From positions 56,179 to 120,178 of the forward strand of contig NZ_WVZN01000013.1 of the NCBI RefSeq assembly GCF_011772445.1: a stretch of DNA of 64,000 nucleotides, read 5' to 3'. A model generated the notes under the pieces. It ran no database searches and was not told the DNA's origin. It saw only the letters and a list, made by a program, of their open reading frames with translations. Shown here piece by piece: positions 35,367 to 42,739 of this stretch (position 1 is the first letter of the stretch; every line of letters begins with the position of its first letter). Both the position numbers and the translations under genes were made by a program. The DNA comes from Hydrogenophaga sp. (GTDB lineage Bacteria; Pseudomonadota; Gammaproteobacteria; Burkholderiales; Burkholderiaceae_C).

Positions 35367-36608
35367 ATGACTACGTTGGGAATGCTCGAACTCGCGGCGC
35401 CGAAGGACCCGCCGCTCAACCCCGCCCTGCGCGCCCGCATCCAGCGCGACTTCGTGCCGCGCTGGGAAGGCCATTGGGGGGGCAAGTTCGTGCTGCACGG
35501 CAGCCAACCCGGTCCGAACGCGGTGCGCCTCGACGGCAACGACTACCTGAGCGTCACCGGACACCCCGACATCGTGTCGGCCCAGGTCGCCGCCCTGACC
35601 CGCAACACCGAGTTCGTGGTGCAGTCCGGGGTATTTGTACTGGCTCAGCACCCCTCGCGCGCGCTCGAACTGGAAATGGCCGGCTGGGTCGGCAAGGAAG
35701 ACGCGCTGATCTGCCAGTCGGGCTACTCGGCCAACGTGGGCCTGCTGCAGGCCATCGCCAACGCCGACACCCCGGTCTACATCGACACCATGGCCCACAC
35801 CTCGCTGTGGGAAGGCGCGCACGCGGCGCGCGCGCCGGCGTCCCCGTTCCGCCACAACGATCCCGACCACCTGGACCGCGTGCTGGCCAAGAAGGGGCCG
35901 GGCGTGGTGGTGGTGGACTCGGTCTACAGCACCACGGGGGCCATCTGCCCGCTGCGCGAGATGGTCGAGGTGGTGGAAAAGCACGGCGCCATGATCCTGG
36001 TGGACGAGTCGCACTCGCTGGGCACGCACGGCCCGCGCGGCGCCGGCCTGTGCGCCGAACTGGGCCTCACCGACCGCGTGCACTTCATCACCGCCAGCCT
36101 GGCCAAGGCCATGGCCGGGCGGGCAGGCTTCTTCACCATGCCGGCCAGCATGCGCTACTACATGCTGAGCTCCAGCTTCCCCAACATCTTCAGCTCCTGC
36201 CTGTTGCCGCACGAGGTGGCCGGTCTGCGCGCCACCGTGGGCGTGCTGCAGCGCGCCGACGCCCAGCGCGAGCGGCTGATGGCCATCACGCGCCGGCTGC
36301 GCGCGAGCATCAGCGACATGGGCTACCCCATCCACCAGGGCACCGAGCAGATCATTGCCCTGGAGGCCGGCACCGAGCCCGAGACCATGCGCCTGCGCGA
36401 CGAGCTGGAGGCGCGCGGCGTGTTCGGCGCGATCTTCTGCGCGCCGGCCACCAGCCGCAACCGCGCCATGGTGCGTCTGACGCTGAGCGCCGCGCTGACC
36501 GAGGCCGAGATCGAGCACATCGAGGCCGTGCTGCGGGAGGTGGCGCCGATCGTGCAGCCCTGGGAGTGGCCGATCGCACGCCGCGCCCGCGCGGGCGCGG
36601 CCGACTGA
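35367..36608 (+). CDS. Alpha-hydroxyketone autoinducer synthase (CqsA/LqsA-like)
   Basis: PLP enzyme of the alpha-oxoamine synthase family, 413 residues. Within the family it looks like CqsA (Vibrio, CAI-1) and LqsA (Legionella, LAI-1), which join an amino acid or SAM with a fatty acyl-CoA to make the signal precursor. Substrate loop GNDYLSVTGHPDIV; LICQSGYSANVGLLQA; VDESHSLGTHGPRGAGL with Asp213 to the PLP nitrogen and His216; Lys247 in TASLAKAMAGRAG as the Schiff-base lysine. KBL or serine palmitoyltransferase are alternatives. The convergent six-TM kinase and response regulator make the signal-synthase reading much more likely. AAAGGA site before the ATG. Confidence 0.85.
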   Translation: MTTLGMLELAAPKDPPLNPALRARIQRDFVPRWEGHWGGKFVLHGSQPGPNAVRLDGNDYLSVTGHPDIVSAQVAALTRNTEFVVQSGVFVLAQHPSRALELEMAGWVGKEDALICQSGYSANVGLLQAIANADTPVYIDTMAHTSLWEGAHAARAPASPFRHNDPDHLDRVLAKKGPGVVVVDSVYSTTGAICPLREMVEVVEKHGAMILVDESHSLGTHGPRGAGLCAELGLTDRVHFITASLAKAMAGRAGFFTMPASMRYYMLSSSFPNIFSSCLLPHEVAGLRATVGVLQRADAQRERLMAITRRLRASISDMGYPIHQGTEQIIALEAGTEPETMRLRDELEARGVFGAIFCAPATSRNRAMVRLTLSAALTEAEIEHIEAVLREVAPIVQPWEWPIARRARAGAAD

Positions 36609-36621
36609 AGCGCGCGGCCAG

Positions 36622-36644
36622 CCCCGGTGGCGCTCCCGCCGGGG
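36622..36644. terminator. Hairpin between synthase and response regulator genes
   Basis: CCCCGG (36622-36627) and CCGGGG (36639-36644) pair across an 11-base loop in the 37-base gap between the two convergent stop codons. A bidirectional terminator is plausible, without a T-tract. Confidence 0.4.
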
Positions 36645-36645
36645 A

Positions 36646-37632
36646 TCAGCCGTCCTGCACCGTCCGGTGGTTCTCGGCCTGCAGGAAGTTGCGGTACGGG
36701 TAGATCGGCTGTTGCAGCTCGGAAGACTCGAGCTGGAAGGGCGCTGCCATGAGCAGGCCGTCCTCGCCGATGGCAATCGCCGGTGCGGTGCGCACCTTGC
36801 CGGGCAGGGCCAACTGCTGGTGCAGCTCCACTGCCGCCAGCCGCTGGCCGGACCGGATGGACTGCACCACGTCCATGCCCAGCGCGGCCGAGGCGGCAAG
36901 GTCGGCCAGGTCAGGCAGGCTGGAGGTGGGCTCCAGTTGCAGCCAGTGCACCTGGCCGGCCATGTCCAGCCCGATCAGGCCGAAGGGCTCGCCGATGACC
37001 ACGTACTCCACCCAGTGGTGGTGGGTGTAGTCGCGCAGCCACTGCGCCACCGACGGGATCTGCAGCAGCGAGAGCTGGTTGGGCCGCAGCACGCCGCGCC
37101 ACAGCGTGTTCAGCCGCGGGTGCGGCGCCTGGGCCAGGCGCCGCAGCACGCCCAGCAGGTGGCGCGTGATGTCGGTGGCCTGCTTGGGCACGAACTGGTC
37201 GATCAGGCCATTGTTGAACGCCTGTATGGCGATCTGCTCGTCGGCCTGGCCGGTGAGCAGCACGCGCGCACCCGGCCAGTCGAGCAGGGTGTTGAGCACG
37301 GTGAGCCCGTCGGTGCCGGGCATGGCGTAGTCGACCACGCAGACCTGGGCCAGGTGGTAGCGCTCGGGGCGGCTGGCCCAGTAGCGCAGCACCTGGGGAA
37401 TGAGGGCCTGGCCCTGGCGCCAGCGGTCGACCATCTGCAGTTGCAGCGCGGCATCGGCTTCCCAGTGCGCGGGCTCGGACTGCATGCGCGTCAGGAAGGC
37501 AGACGGCCGGGCGTACAACTCCACCTGGGTCTGGGCCGGCACCACCATGCCGAGCATGTCGAGGTAGTCCGGGTCGTCGTCGAGGAACAGGACGCCCCCC
37601 GGCCGCTGGAATAGGGAAAGTGTCAGAGCCAT
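36646..37632 (-). CDS. Response regulator with split receiver domain (LqsR-like)
   Basis: 328 residues. Receiver motifs are present but widely spaced: the acidic pair in LFLDDDP (Asp19/20), the phospho-acceptor Asp101 in VVDYAMPGTDG, Thr127 in LLTGQAD and Lys150 in FVPKQ. The acceptor normally lies near residue 55, so about 45 residues are inserted before it. The C-terminal 165 residues contain no helix-turn-helix or enzymatic motif I recognise. Legionella LqsR is likewise a receiver with an unusual output domain. The ATG overlaps the kinase stop by 10 bases, so the two are translationally coupled and clearly partners. Confidence 0.78.
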   Translation of the reverse strand: MALTLSLFQRPGGVLFLDDDPDYLDMLGMVVPAQTQVELYARPSAFLTRMQSEPAHWEADAALQLQMVDRWRQGQALIPQVLRYWASRPERYHLAQVCVVDYAMPGTDGLTVLNTLLDWPGARVLLTGQADEQIAIQAFNNGLIDQFVPKQATDITRHLLGVLRRLAQAPHPRLNTLWRGVLRPNQLSLLQIPSVAQWLRDYTHHHWVEYVVIGEPFGLIGLDMAGQVHWLQLEPTSSLPDLADLAASAALGMDVVQSIRSGQRLAAVELHQQLALPGKVRTAPAIAIGEDGLLMAAPFQLESSELQQPIYPYRNFLQAENHRTVQDG

Positions 37633-39002
37633 TGGGATTGCGCGGTGGCGGCGGGCCGCACGGGCGCCGTGGTGGTCAGTGGCAGGTCGATCATGAAGAC
37701 GGCGCCCAGCCCCGGTTCGGAGTGCACGCTGAGGCGGCCGTGCGCGCCCTCCACCACGTTCTTGCAGAACGTGAGGCCCAGTCCGTTGCCGGCACCGGCT
37801 TGCGAGGAATAGAAGGGCTCGAAGATGCGGCTCTGCAGTTCATGCGAGATGCCGATGCCATCGTCGGACACGGCGATGCGGCCCTTGCCGTGGTGGATGC
37901 CCACGTCGACCCGCAGGTCGCCGGGCTGCGGCGCGTGGCTGGCCGCGGCCAGGGCGTGCAGGGCGTTCTTGAGCAGGTTGATGACGACCTGCGCGAACAG
38001 CGAGCGCGAACCCATGAAGCAGAAATCCTGCTGCACCTGCACGCGCACGCAGTCGCGTTCACGCGAGCTGCGGTAGGGGTAGTTGGCCACCACCTCCTGC
38101 ACCAGTTCGGCCGCCTGGATGGCGCTGTGCTCGCGCGGCAGCCGCAGCAGTTGGGCGTTGGAGATCTGGGTATCGATCTGGCGGTTCATGCTGCGCACCA
38201 GATTCTGCAGCCGCGTGGCCAGTTCCTCGAACTTCTTGCGCTTGGCGTCGCTCACGTCGTGCTGCGAGAGGTTGCGCAACACGTCGCCCATCAGGTTCAC
38301 CGTGGCCAGGGGCGTGCGCAATTCGTGCGCCATCACGCCCATGGTCGAGAGGGTGTTGAGCAGCCGCGCGCGGCGCAGGTTGGCGCTGGAGATGCCCAGC
38401 ATGAGGCCCATGGTCCAGGCGAAGGCGATCACCACCACGTTGGCCATGGGCTGGTCGGGACCGACCGGCGAGGCGCCCATGAGGTGCGCGGAGTACAGGC
38501 CGGCCGCCCCGCCCGAGAGCAAGCCCAGCGTGGCCAGCCGCCAGTCGGTGGCGTGGTAGTAGATGAGCACCATGGCTGCCACGCTGCCCAGCCAGGCCTG
38601 GTTGCCGCCGTTCATGGCGTACATCCAGCTGAAGAACCAGGGCAGCTGGATCCAGGTGGCCAGGCTGAAGAGGCGCCCGCTCATGGCGGAAGTCGGGTCG
38701 CGGCGCAGGCCCGGCATCAGGTAGAAGAGCGCCAGCAGGGCCATGATGAGGCGGGCGCCCAGGTTCTCGTAGGGCTGGGGCACGGCGTGCGCCCAGATCC
38801 AGTAGATCAGCAGGTGCCCACTGAACGTGAAGAAGCCGATCCACACCAGCCGGCGGGGCGATGGGTGCAAAATGGGCTCCAGCGGCGTGTGCACGACTTC
38901 GTCGAGCAACCACTGCCGCCACCTTGCCCACCCGCTTTTCCACTGCAACCGGTTCAGCCGCAATATGGTCTCCTGTCCTGACTGGACGCTAACGGATGTC
39001 AT
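37623..39002 (-). CDS. Six-TM sensor histidine kinase (CqsS/LqsS-like)
   Basis: About 459 residues. Six membrane helices fill residues 50-210, with little periplasmic loop, as in CqsS/LqsS receptors that sense lipophilic alpha-hydroxyketones within the membrane. Then HisKA with MGVMAHELRTPLATVNL (His226), and HATPase with the N box INLLKNALHAL, G1 VSDDGIGIS and G2 GAGNGLGLTFCKNVV. No receiver domain is fused, so it is closer to LqsS than hybrid CqsS. The start is uncertain: ATG 39002 has no ribosome site, while TTG 38963 is preceded by AGGAG. Divergent from the luxR-type gene, convergent as a pair with the synthase. Confidence 0.83.
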   Translation of the reverse strand: MTSVSVQSGQETILRLNRLQWKSGWARWRQWLLDEVVHTPLEPILHPSPRRLVWIGFFTFSGHLLIYWIWAHAVPQPYENLGARLIMALLALFYLMPGLRRDPTSAMSGRLFSLATWIQLPWFFSWMYAMNGGNQAWLGSVAAMVLIYYHATDWRLATLGLLSGGAAGLYSAHLMGASPVGPDQPMANVVVIAFAWTMGLMLGISSANLRRARLLNTLSTMGVMAHELRTPLATVNLMGDVLRNLSQHDVSDAKRKKFEELATRLQNLVRSMNRQIDTQISNAQLLRLPREHSAIQAAELVQEVVANYPYRSSRERDCVRVQVQQDFCFMGSRSLFAQVVINLLKNALHALAAASHAPQPGDLRVDVGIHHGKGRIAVSDDGIGISHELQSRIFEPFYSSQAGAGNGLGLTFCKNVVEGAHGRLSVHSEPGLGAVFMIDLPLTTTAPVRPAATAQSQWL

Positions 39003-39053
39003 CGTCGACGCCCGAGTTGCGCGCATTCTGCAACCTTGTGAGCCAAGGCGCCC

Positions 39054-39722
39054 ATGACACTCCCTGTCAACTTTGACAGTGTCGGTGTCGACAGCATCCT
39101 GGCCGATTGGCTCATGGCCTTGCGCGAACAGGGCGTCGAGGTCGTTCTGGTGCTCGGGCCGGACCCGCTGGGACCCAGTGAGCGCCGCGAGCTGCTGGCT
39201 GTCCACCCGCCCCGCATGCTGGCCCCCGCCGAGGCGCTGGCCGCCAGCACGGACTTCGGTGCGAGCTGGAGGGAGAGCGACGCGCCCCTGGTCGCCTGGC
39301 AGGATATCTCCAAGTCGGCCGCCGAGCACTCCAGCCGCTGGCGTCGGTTGTTTCTGGCCCACGGTCAGCAAAGCCTGGTGCGCGTGGCCTTCCCGCTGCC
39401 GGCCGGCCGGGCTTTCGAATGCTTCATGTTCAGCCCCCGCGCCTACGACAGCCGACTGGAGGCCGCCACGCTGGCCTGGTCGGTCTTCAATGTGTGGCCC
39501 ATGCTCAAGCGCGCCCTGGCCGAGCAGCGCGTGAGCCTGAGCCCGCGCGAGCTCGAAAGCCTGAACCTTGCCTTCGAGGGCCTGACGGCGCGCGAGACCG
39601 CGCTGCGCATGGATTGCTCGGAGCGCACGGTGAACTACCACCTGGCCAATGCCATGTCCAAGTTGCAGACGGACAACAAGCTGGGGGCTGTGCAGCGGGC
39701 CTGCTGGCTGGGCTTGATCTGA
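39054..39722 (+). CDS. LuxR-type transcriptional regulator
   Basis: 222 residues with a C-terminal LuxR/GerE helix-turn-helix (residues 161-222: LSPRELESLNLAFEGLTARE, then CSERTVNYHLANAMSKL). The N-terminal 150 residues have the length of an autoinducer-binding domain but lack the full Trp/Tyr/Asp/Trp set I would expect for AHL binders, so the ligand, if any, is open. No receiver motifs. AAGG lies before ATG 39054. A lux-box-like palindrome covers codons 4-9, a strong hint of autoregulation. It is divergent from the sensor kinase with about 50 bases between starts, and the next gene, coaX, is 47 bases downstream. Confidence 0.8.
   Translation: MTLPVNFDSVGVDSILADWLMALREQGVEVVLVLGPDPLGPSERRELLAVHPPRMLAPAEALAASTDFGASWRESDAPLVAWQDISKSAAEHSSRWRRLFLAHGQQSLVRVAFPLPAGRAFECFMFSPRAYDSRLEAATLAWSVFNVWPMLKRALAEQRVSLSPRELESLNLAFEGLTARETALRMDCSERTVNYHLANAMSKLQTDNKLGAVQRACWLGLI
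39062..39081. promoter_or_regulatory. Lux-box-like operator over the start of the luxR-type gene
   Basis: CCCTGTCAACTTTGACAGTG contains CTGT-N8-ACAG with 7-bp perfect arms (CTGTCAA, TTGACAG). It shares the run CCCTGTCAA and the closing TGACAG with the element before the synthase gene. It lies 60 bases upstream of the kinase start on the other strand, so it could control both divergent genes. Confidence 0.65.
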
Positions 39723-39755
39723 TCCATCCCCGCCGCGGGTGGGTCAAGCCGTTGT

Positions 39756-39761
39756 CATAAT
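39756..39761 (+). promoter_or_regulatory. Candidate -10 for coaX
   Basis: CATAAT lies 8 bases before the coaX ATG, suggesting a very short leader, as for psd. No clear -35. Confidence 0.3.
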
Positions 39762-39769
39762 CGCGCCCC

Positions 39770-40540
39770 ATGGCCTTTCTCGCCCTGGATGTCGGCAACA
39801 CGCGCCTGAAGTGGGCGCTGTACGAAGAACCGCGTGTCGGTGCCCGGCTCATCACGCACGGTGCCCAGTTCCTCGAGAACATCGAAACCCTGGAAGAGGG
39901 CGACTGGAGCCAGCTGCCCACGCCGCGCTGGGTGCTGGGCTGCATCGTGGCCGGCGACGCGGTCAAGCGCCGCGTCGAGGAACAGTTGGAGATGTGGGAT
40001 GTGACGCCCCAGTGGGTGGTGTCGGGCAACGCCGAGGCCGGTGTGATCAATGGTTATGACCACCCCGCGCGGCTGGGTTCCGACCGCTGGGTGGCCATGA
40101 TCGGCGCCCGCCAGCGCCTGCTGTCGCACGGGCGGCCGCGGCCCTGCGTGGTGGTGATGGTGGGCACGGCCGTCACGGTCGAAGCCATCGACACCGAGGG
40201 CAAGTTCCTGGGCGGCCTCATCCTGCCGGGGCACGGCATCATGCTGCGGGCGCTCGAATCGGGCACCGCGGGCCTGCACGTGCCCACCGGCGAGGTGCGC
40301 GACTTCCCCACCAACACCAGTGACGCGCTCACCAGCGGCGGCACCTTCGCCATCGCGGGTGCGGTGCAACGCATGGTGGAGAACCTGCGCCAGCACTGCG
40401 GCGAAACGCCCGAGGTCTACATGACCGGGGGGGCGGGCTGGAAGATGGCGCCGTCCATGTCCACCGAAGTGGAGTTGGTCGAAAGCCTGATCTTCGACGG
40501 CCTGCTGCACATCGCCAGCAAGCGCCTGGCGATGGCCTGA
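39770..40540 (+). CDS. coaX: Type III pantothenate kinase
   Basis: Phosphorylates pantothenate, first step to coenzyme A; ASKHA-fold enzyme, 256 residues. Phosphate-1 motif [13 protein letters not shown] at the N-terminus, catalytic region [31 protein letters not shown], and adenosine motif [11 protein letters not shown] near the C-terminus. In many betaproteobacteria birA precedes coaX; here a luxR-type gene does. Three bases separate its stop from the convergent WS/DGAT gene. Confidence 0.95.
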   Translation: MAFLALDVGNTRLKWALYEEPRVGARLITHGAQFLENIETLEEGDWSQLPTPRWVLGCIVAGDAVKRRVEEQLEMWDVTPQWVVSGNAEAGVINGYDHPARLGSDRWVAMIGARQRLLSHGRPRPCVVVMVGTAVTVEAIDTEGKFLGGLILPGHGIMLRALESGTAGLHVPTGEVRDFPTNTSDALTSGGTFAIAGAVQRMVENLRQHCGETPEVYMTGGAGWKMAPSMSTEVELVESLIFDGLLHIASKRLAMA

Positions 40541-40543
40541 GCA

Positions 40544-42037
40544 CTAACCGGGCTCGGGTCCCCAGGGCAGCATCAGCGTCAGGGCGAGCAACTGCTCGAA
40601 GGCTGGCGTGAAGCCGTCGATGATGGCCTGCGGGTCGGGGCACAGCGCGGTGTCGGCGATCACGCCGAACTGCACGCCGCCGCCATAGCTCAGCACCGAC
40701 ACGCCCAGGCCCACGCTGCCGGTCTGCGGCACCCAGAACATGGTCTGCTCCAGCGTGCTGCCGCAGAACTGCAGCTTCTTGCCGGGCCCGGGCACATTGG
40801 TCATCACCGCCGTGGTCTTGCGACCGAACAGGCTGAGCAGGGCCTCCTGCGCGGGTTTGATGAGCAGGCCCGCCACCGACAGCAGCGCGAAGGCCAGCAG
40901 GGGTTGCAGGCTGCCCTTGAGCCCGCGCATGCGCGCACGGACGGCGTAGAGCCGCTCCACCGGGTTCGCCAGGCCAACAGGCAGCAGCAGCGGCACGAGG
41001 CCGAAGCGGTTGCCGAGCTTCCAGGCGTCCTCCAGCGGGCGCAGGTTGATCGGCACCATGGCGCGAATTTCCTTGCCGGCGGTGTCATCGCCGTGGCCGC
41101 GCAGGTACTGGCCGATGGCGCCGGCCACGCAGGACAGCAGCACGTCGTTGACCGAGGCGTCGAAGGCGCGGCCGATGGCCTTGACCGCATCCAGCGGGAC
41201 CGGCTCGCACCAGGCCACGCGCTTCACGGCCCCGGGCGTGCCCTTGAGCCGCGTGGGCGAGTCGTCAGGCATGAGGGCCAGCGCGGCAGCGTCGCTGGCG
41301 AGCTGGGCTCCGATGCGGGCCAGGTCCACCGCCTGATCCACCGTGCCCGCCAGGGTCTGCTGCGGAGCGGCCATGAGCGAGAGCGACTTCGCCGCGCCGC
41401 CGCCCGCCACCTCCAGCGCGCGCGCGGTGATGTCGCCCAGCGGGCGGATGAGCGTGTCGGCCAGCCAGTCCTCGGCACCGTTGGCCGAGGCCTTGGCGCG
41501 TCGGGCGCGTGGCGCCGGGGCTTCGCCGCCGTCCACCAGACTCATCATCACGCTGATGAGGGCGATGCCGTCGGCGATGCAGTGGTGGATGCGCGCGATC
41601 AGCGCCGAGCCGCCGCCGTAACGCTCGATCAGCTCGAACTGCCACAGCGGGTGGCGGTGGTCCAGCGGCTGCACGGCGAGCTCGCCCACCCGGGCCTGCA
41701 GCGCCTCGCGTTCGCTCTGCCCGCGGCGACGGCGCAGGCGGTGGGTGGTGATGTGGCGGGCCAGATCGAAGTCCGGGTCGTCGATCCACGCCGCGCCGGC
41801 CGCGTCCTCGCGCGCGATCTGCCGGAAGCGCCGGTAGGGCAGCAAGCGTTCGCTCACGCGTTGGGCCAGTGCCTCGCGCGCCACGCCCGGCTGCAGCACC
41901 CAGACGCCCACGATCATCATGAGGTTGGCCGGCGAGTCCATGCGCAGCCAGGCGGTGTCGACCTTGCTCATGCGCTCGCCCTGGAGGCCGAGCGTGCTGC
42001 TCAGTGCCTGCGTGACGGCCGCGACGCGGTGGTCCAT
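40544..42037 (-). CDS. Wax ester synthase/diacylglycerol acyltransferase
   Basis: WS/DGAT enzyme that esterifies fatty alcohols or diacylglycerol with acyl-CoA for storage lipid, membrane-associated, 497 residues. Catalytic motif HHCIADG at about residue 170, in ALIARIHHCIADGIAL. PLDHRHPLWQFELIERY upstream and the C-terminal NVPGPGKKLQFCG are typical. The start at 42037 gives a family-like length; an internal Met (MSKVDTAWLRMDSP) is an alternative start. It is divergent from the acyl-CoA-binding protein gene. With the fatty acyl-CoA reductase at 52.8 kb the strain has both enzymes for wax esters. Confidence 0.92.
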   Translation of the reverse strand: MDHRVAAVTQALSSTLGLQGERMSKVDTAWLRMDSPANLMMIVGVWVLQPGVAREALAQRVSERLLPYRRFRQIAREDAAGAAWIDDPDFDLARHITTHRLRRRRGQSEREALQARVGELAVQPLDHRHPLWQFELIERYGGGSALIARIHHCIADGIALISVMMSLVDGGEAPAPRARRAKASANGAEDWLADTLIRPLGDITARALEVAGGGAAKSLSLMAAPQQTLAGTVDQAVDLARIGAQLASDAAALALMPDDSPTRLKGTPGAVKRVAWCEPVPLDAVKAIGRAFDASVNDVLLSCVAGAIGQYLRGHGDDTAGKEIRAMVPINLRPLEDAWKLGNRFGLVPLLLPVGLANPVERLYAVRARMRGLKGSLQPLLAFALLSVAGLLIKPAQEALLSLFGRKTTAVMTNVPGPGKKLQFCGSTLEQTMFWVPQTGSVGLGVSVLSYGGGVQFGVIADTALCPDPQAIIDGFTPAFEQLLALTLMLPWGPEPG

Positions 42038-42136
42038 GGTGTCTCCTCGGGTGGGTTCTCTATTGTGGGCAGGCCACGCTCCGTAAGATACCGGGACAAA
42101 CCGCCATCCCCGCGGTGTCCATCCTCAGGAGACCCC

Positions 42137-42391
42137 ATGTCCGACCTCAAAGCCCGTTTCGAGACCGCCGTCGCCAATTCCAAGAAGCTCAGCGAGCGGC
42201 CCGACAACGCCACGCTGCTGAAGATCTACGGCCTGTACAAGCAGGCCACCGCGGGTGACAACACGGAGAAGAAACCCGGCTTCAGCGACATGGTGGGCCG
42301 CGCCAAGTGGGACGCGTGGAACGGCTTCAAGGGTGCTTCATCCGATGACGCGATGCAGCAGTACATCGACCTCATCGAATCCCTCAGCTGA
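42137..42391 (+). CDS. Acyl-CoA-binding protein
   Basis: Small cytoplasmic four-helix acyl-CoA carrier, 84 residues, the standard length. The diagnostic motif LLKIYGLYKQAT and the KW-AW pattern in AKWDAWNGFKG are both present. AGGAG precedes the ATG. ACBPs are common in eukaryotes and scattered in bacteria. Placement divergent from WS/DGAT suggests it feeds acyl-CoA to storage-lipid synthesis. It overlaps the convergent PHA-family gene by 8 bases. Confidence 0.93.
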   Translation: MSDLKARFETAVANSKKLSERPDNATLLKIYGLYKQATAGDNTEKKPGFSDMVGRAKWDAWNGFKGASSDDAMQQYIDLIESLS

Positions 42392-42719
42392 TCTTCTTCC
42401 TGGTGGCTGTCTTCTTTGCAGCGGGCTTCTTGCCCGCCAGCAGCGTGTCCAGGTTGCTCACGATCTCGGCCTCGATGCGTTCCTTGAAGGCGCCGAGCAG
42501 GAAACCGAGCTTCGCGTCGAGCACGAAGCGGTTCGCCGTCACCTGAAGGCAACCGCTGACGCCGGAGCGCGTGAACTCCACGGCGTCCTCGCGCGCGCCT
42601 TCCTCGTAGGTGCAGCTCATGTCGAACTCTTCCTCGGCCTGCTCGGCCCATTTCCAGGCGAGCTTGCGCGCGGCGGGAAGGCCCAGGGTGTGCTCGCGTT
42701 CGATGTGGATGTCGGCCAT
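42384..42719 (-). CDS. Polyhydroxyalkanoic acid system family protein
   Basis: Small protein of 111 residues matching the family found beside PHA granule genes: MADIHIEREHTLGLPAARKL at the N-terminus and a middle VTANRFVLDAKLGFLLGAF. It ends in a Lys/Ala-rich tail (GKKPAAKKTATRKK), like phasin tails that touch DNA or granules. Function unproven. It lies 20 bases downstream of the metallopeptidase lipoprotein gene on the same strand. Confidence 0.8.
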   Translation of the reverse strand: MADIHIEREHTLGLPAARKLAWKWAEQAEEEFDMSCTYEEGAREDAVEFTRSGVSGCLQVTANRFVLDAKLGFLLGAFKERIEAEIVSNLDTLLAGKKPAAKKTATRKKIS

Positions 42720-42739
42720 GGGGCGGTTTCTCCGGATGG

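Noticed and set aside
38972..38987. Third lux-box-like element near the kinase start (CCTGTCCTGACTGG)
   Set aside because: It has CTGT but no ACAG at the correct distance and does not form a symmetric dyad.
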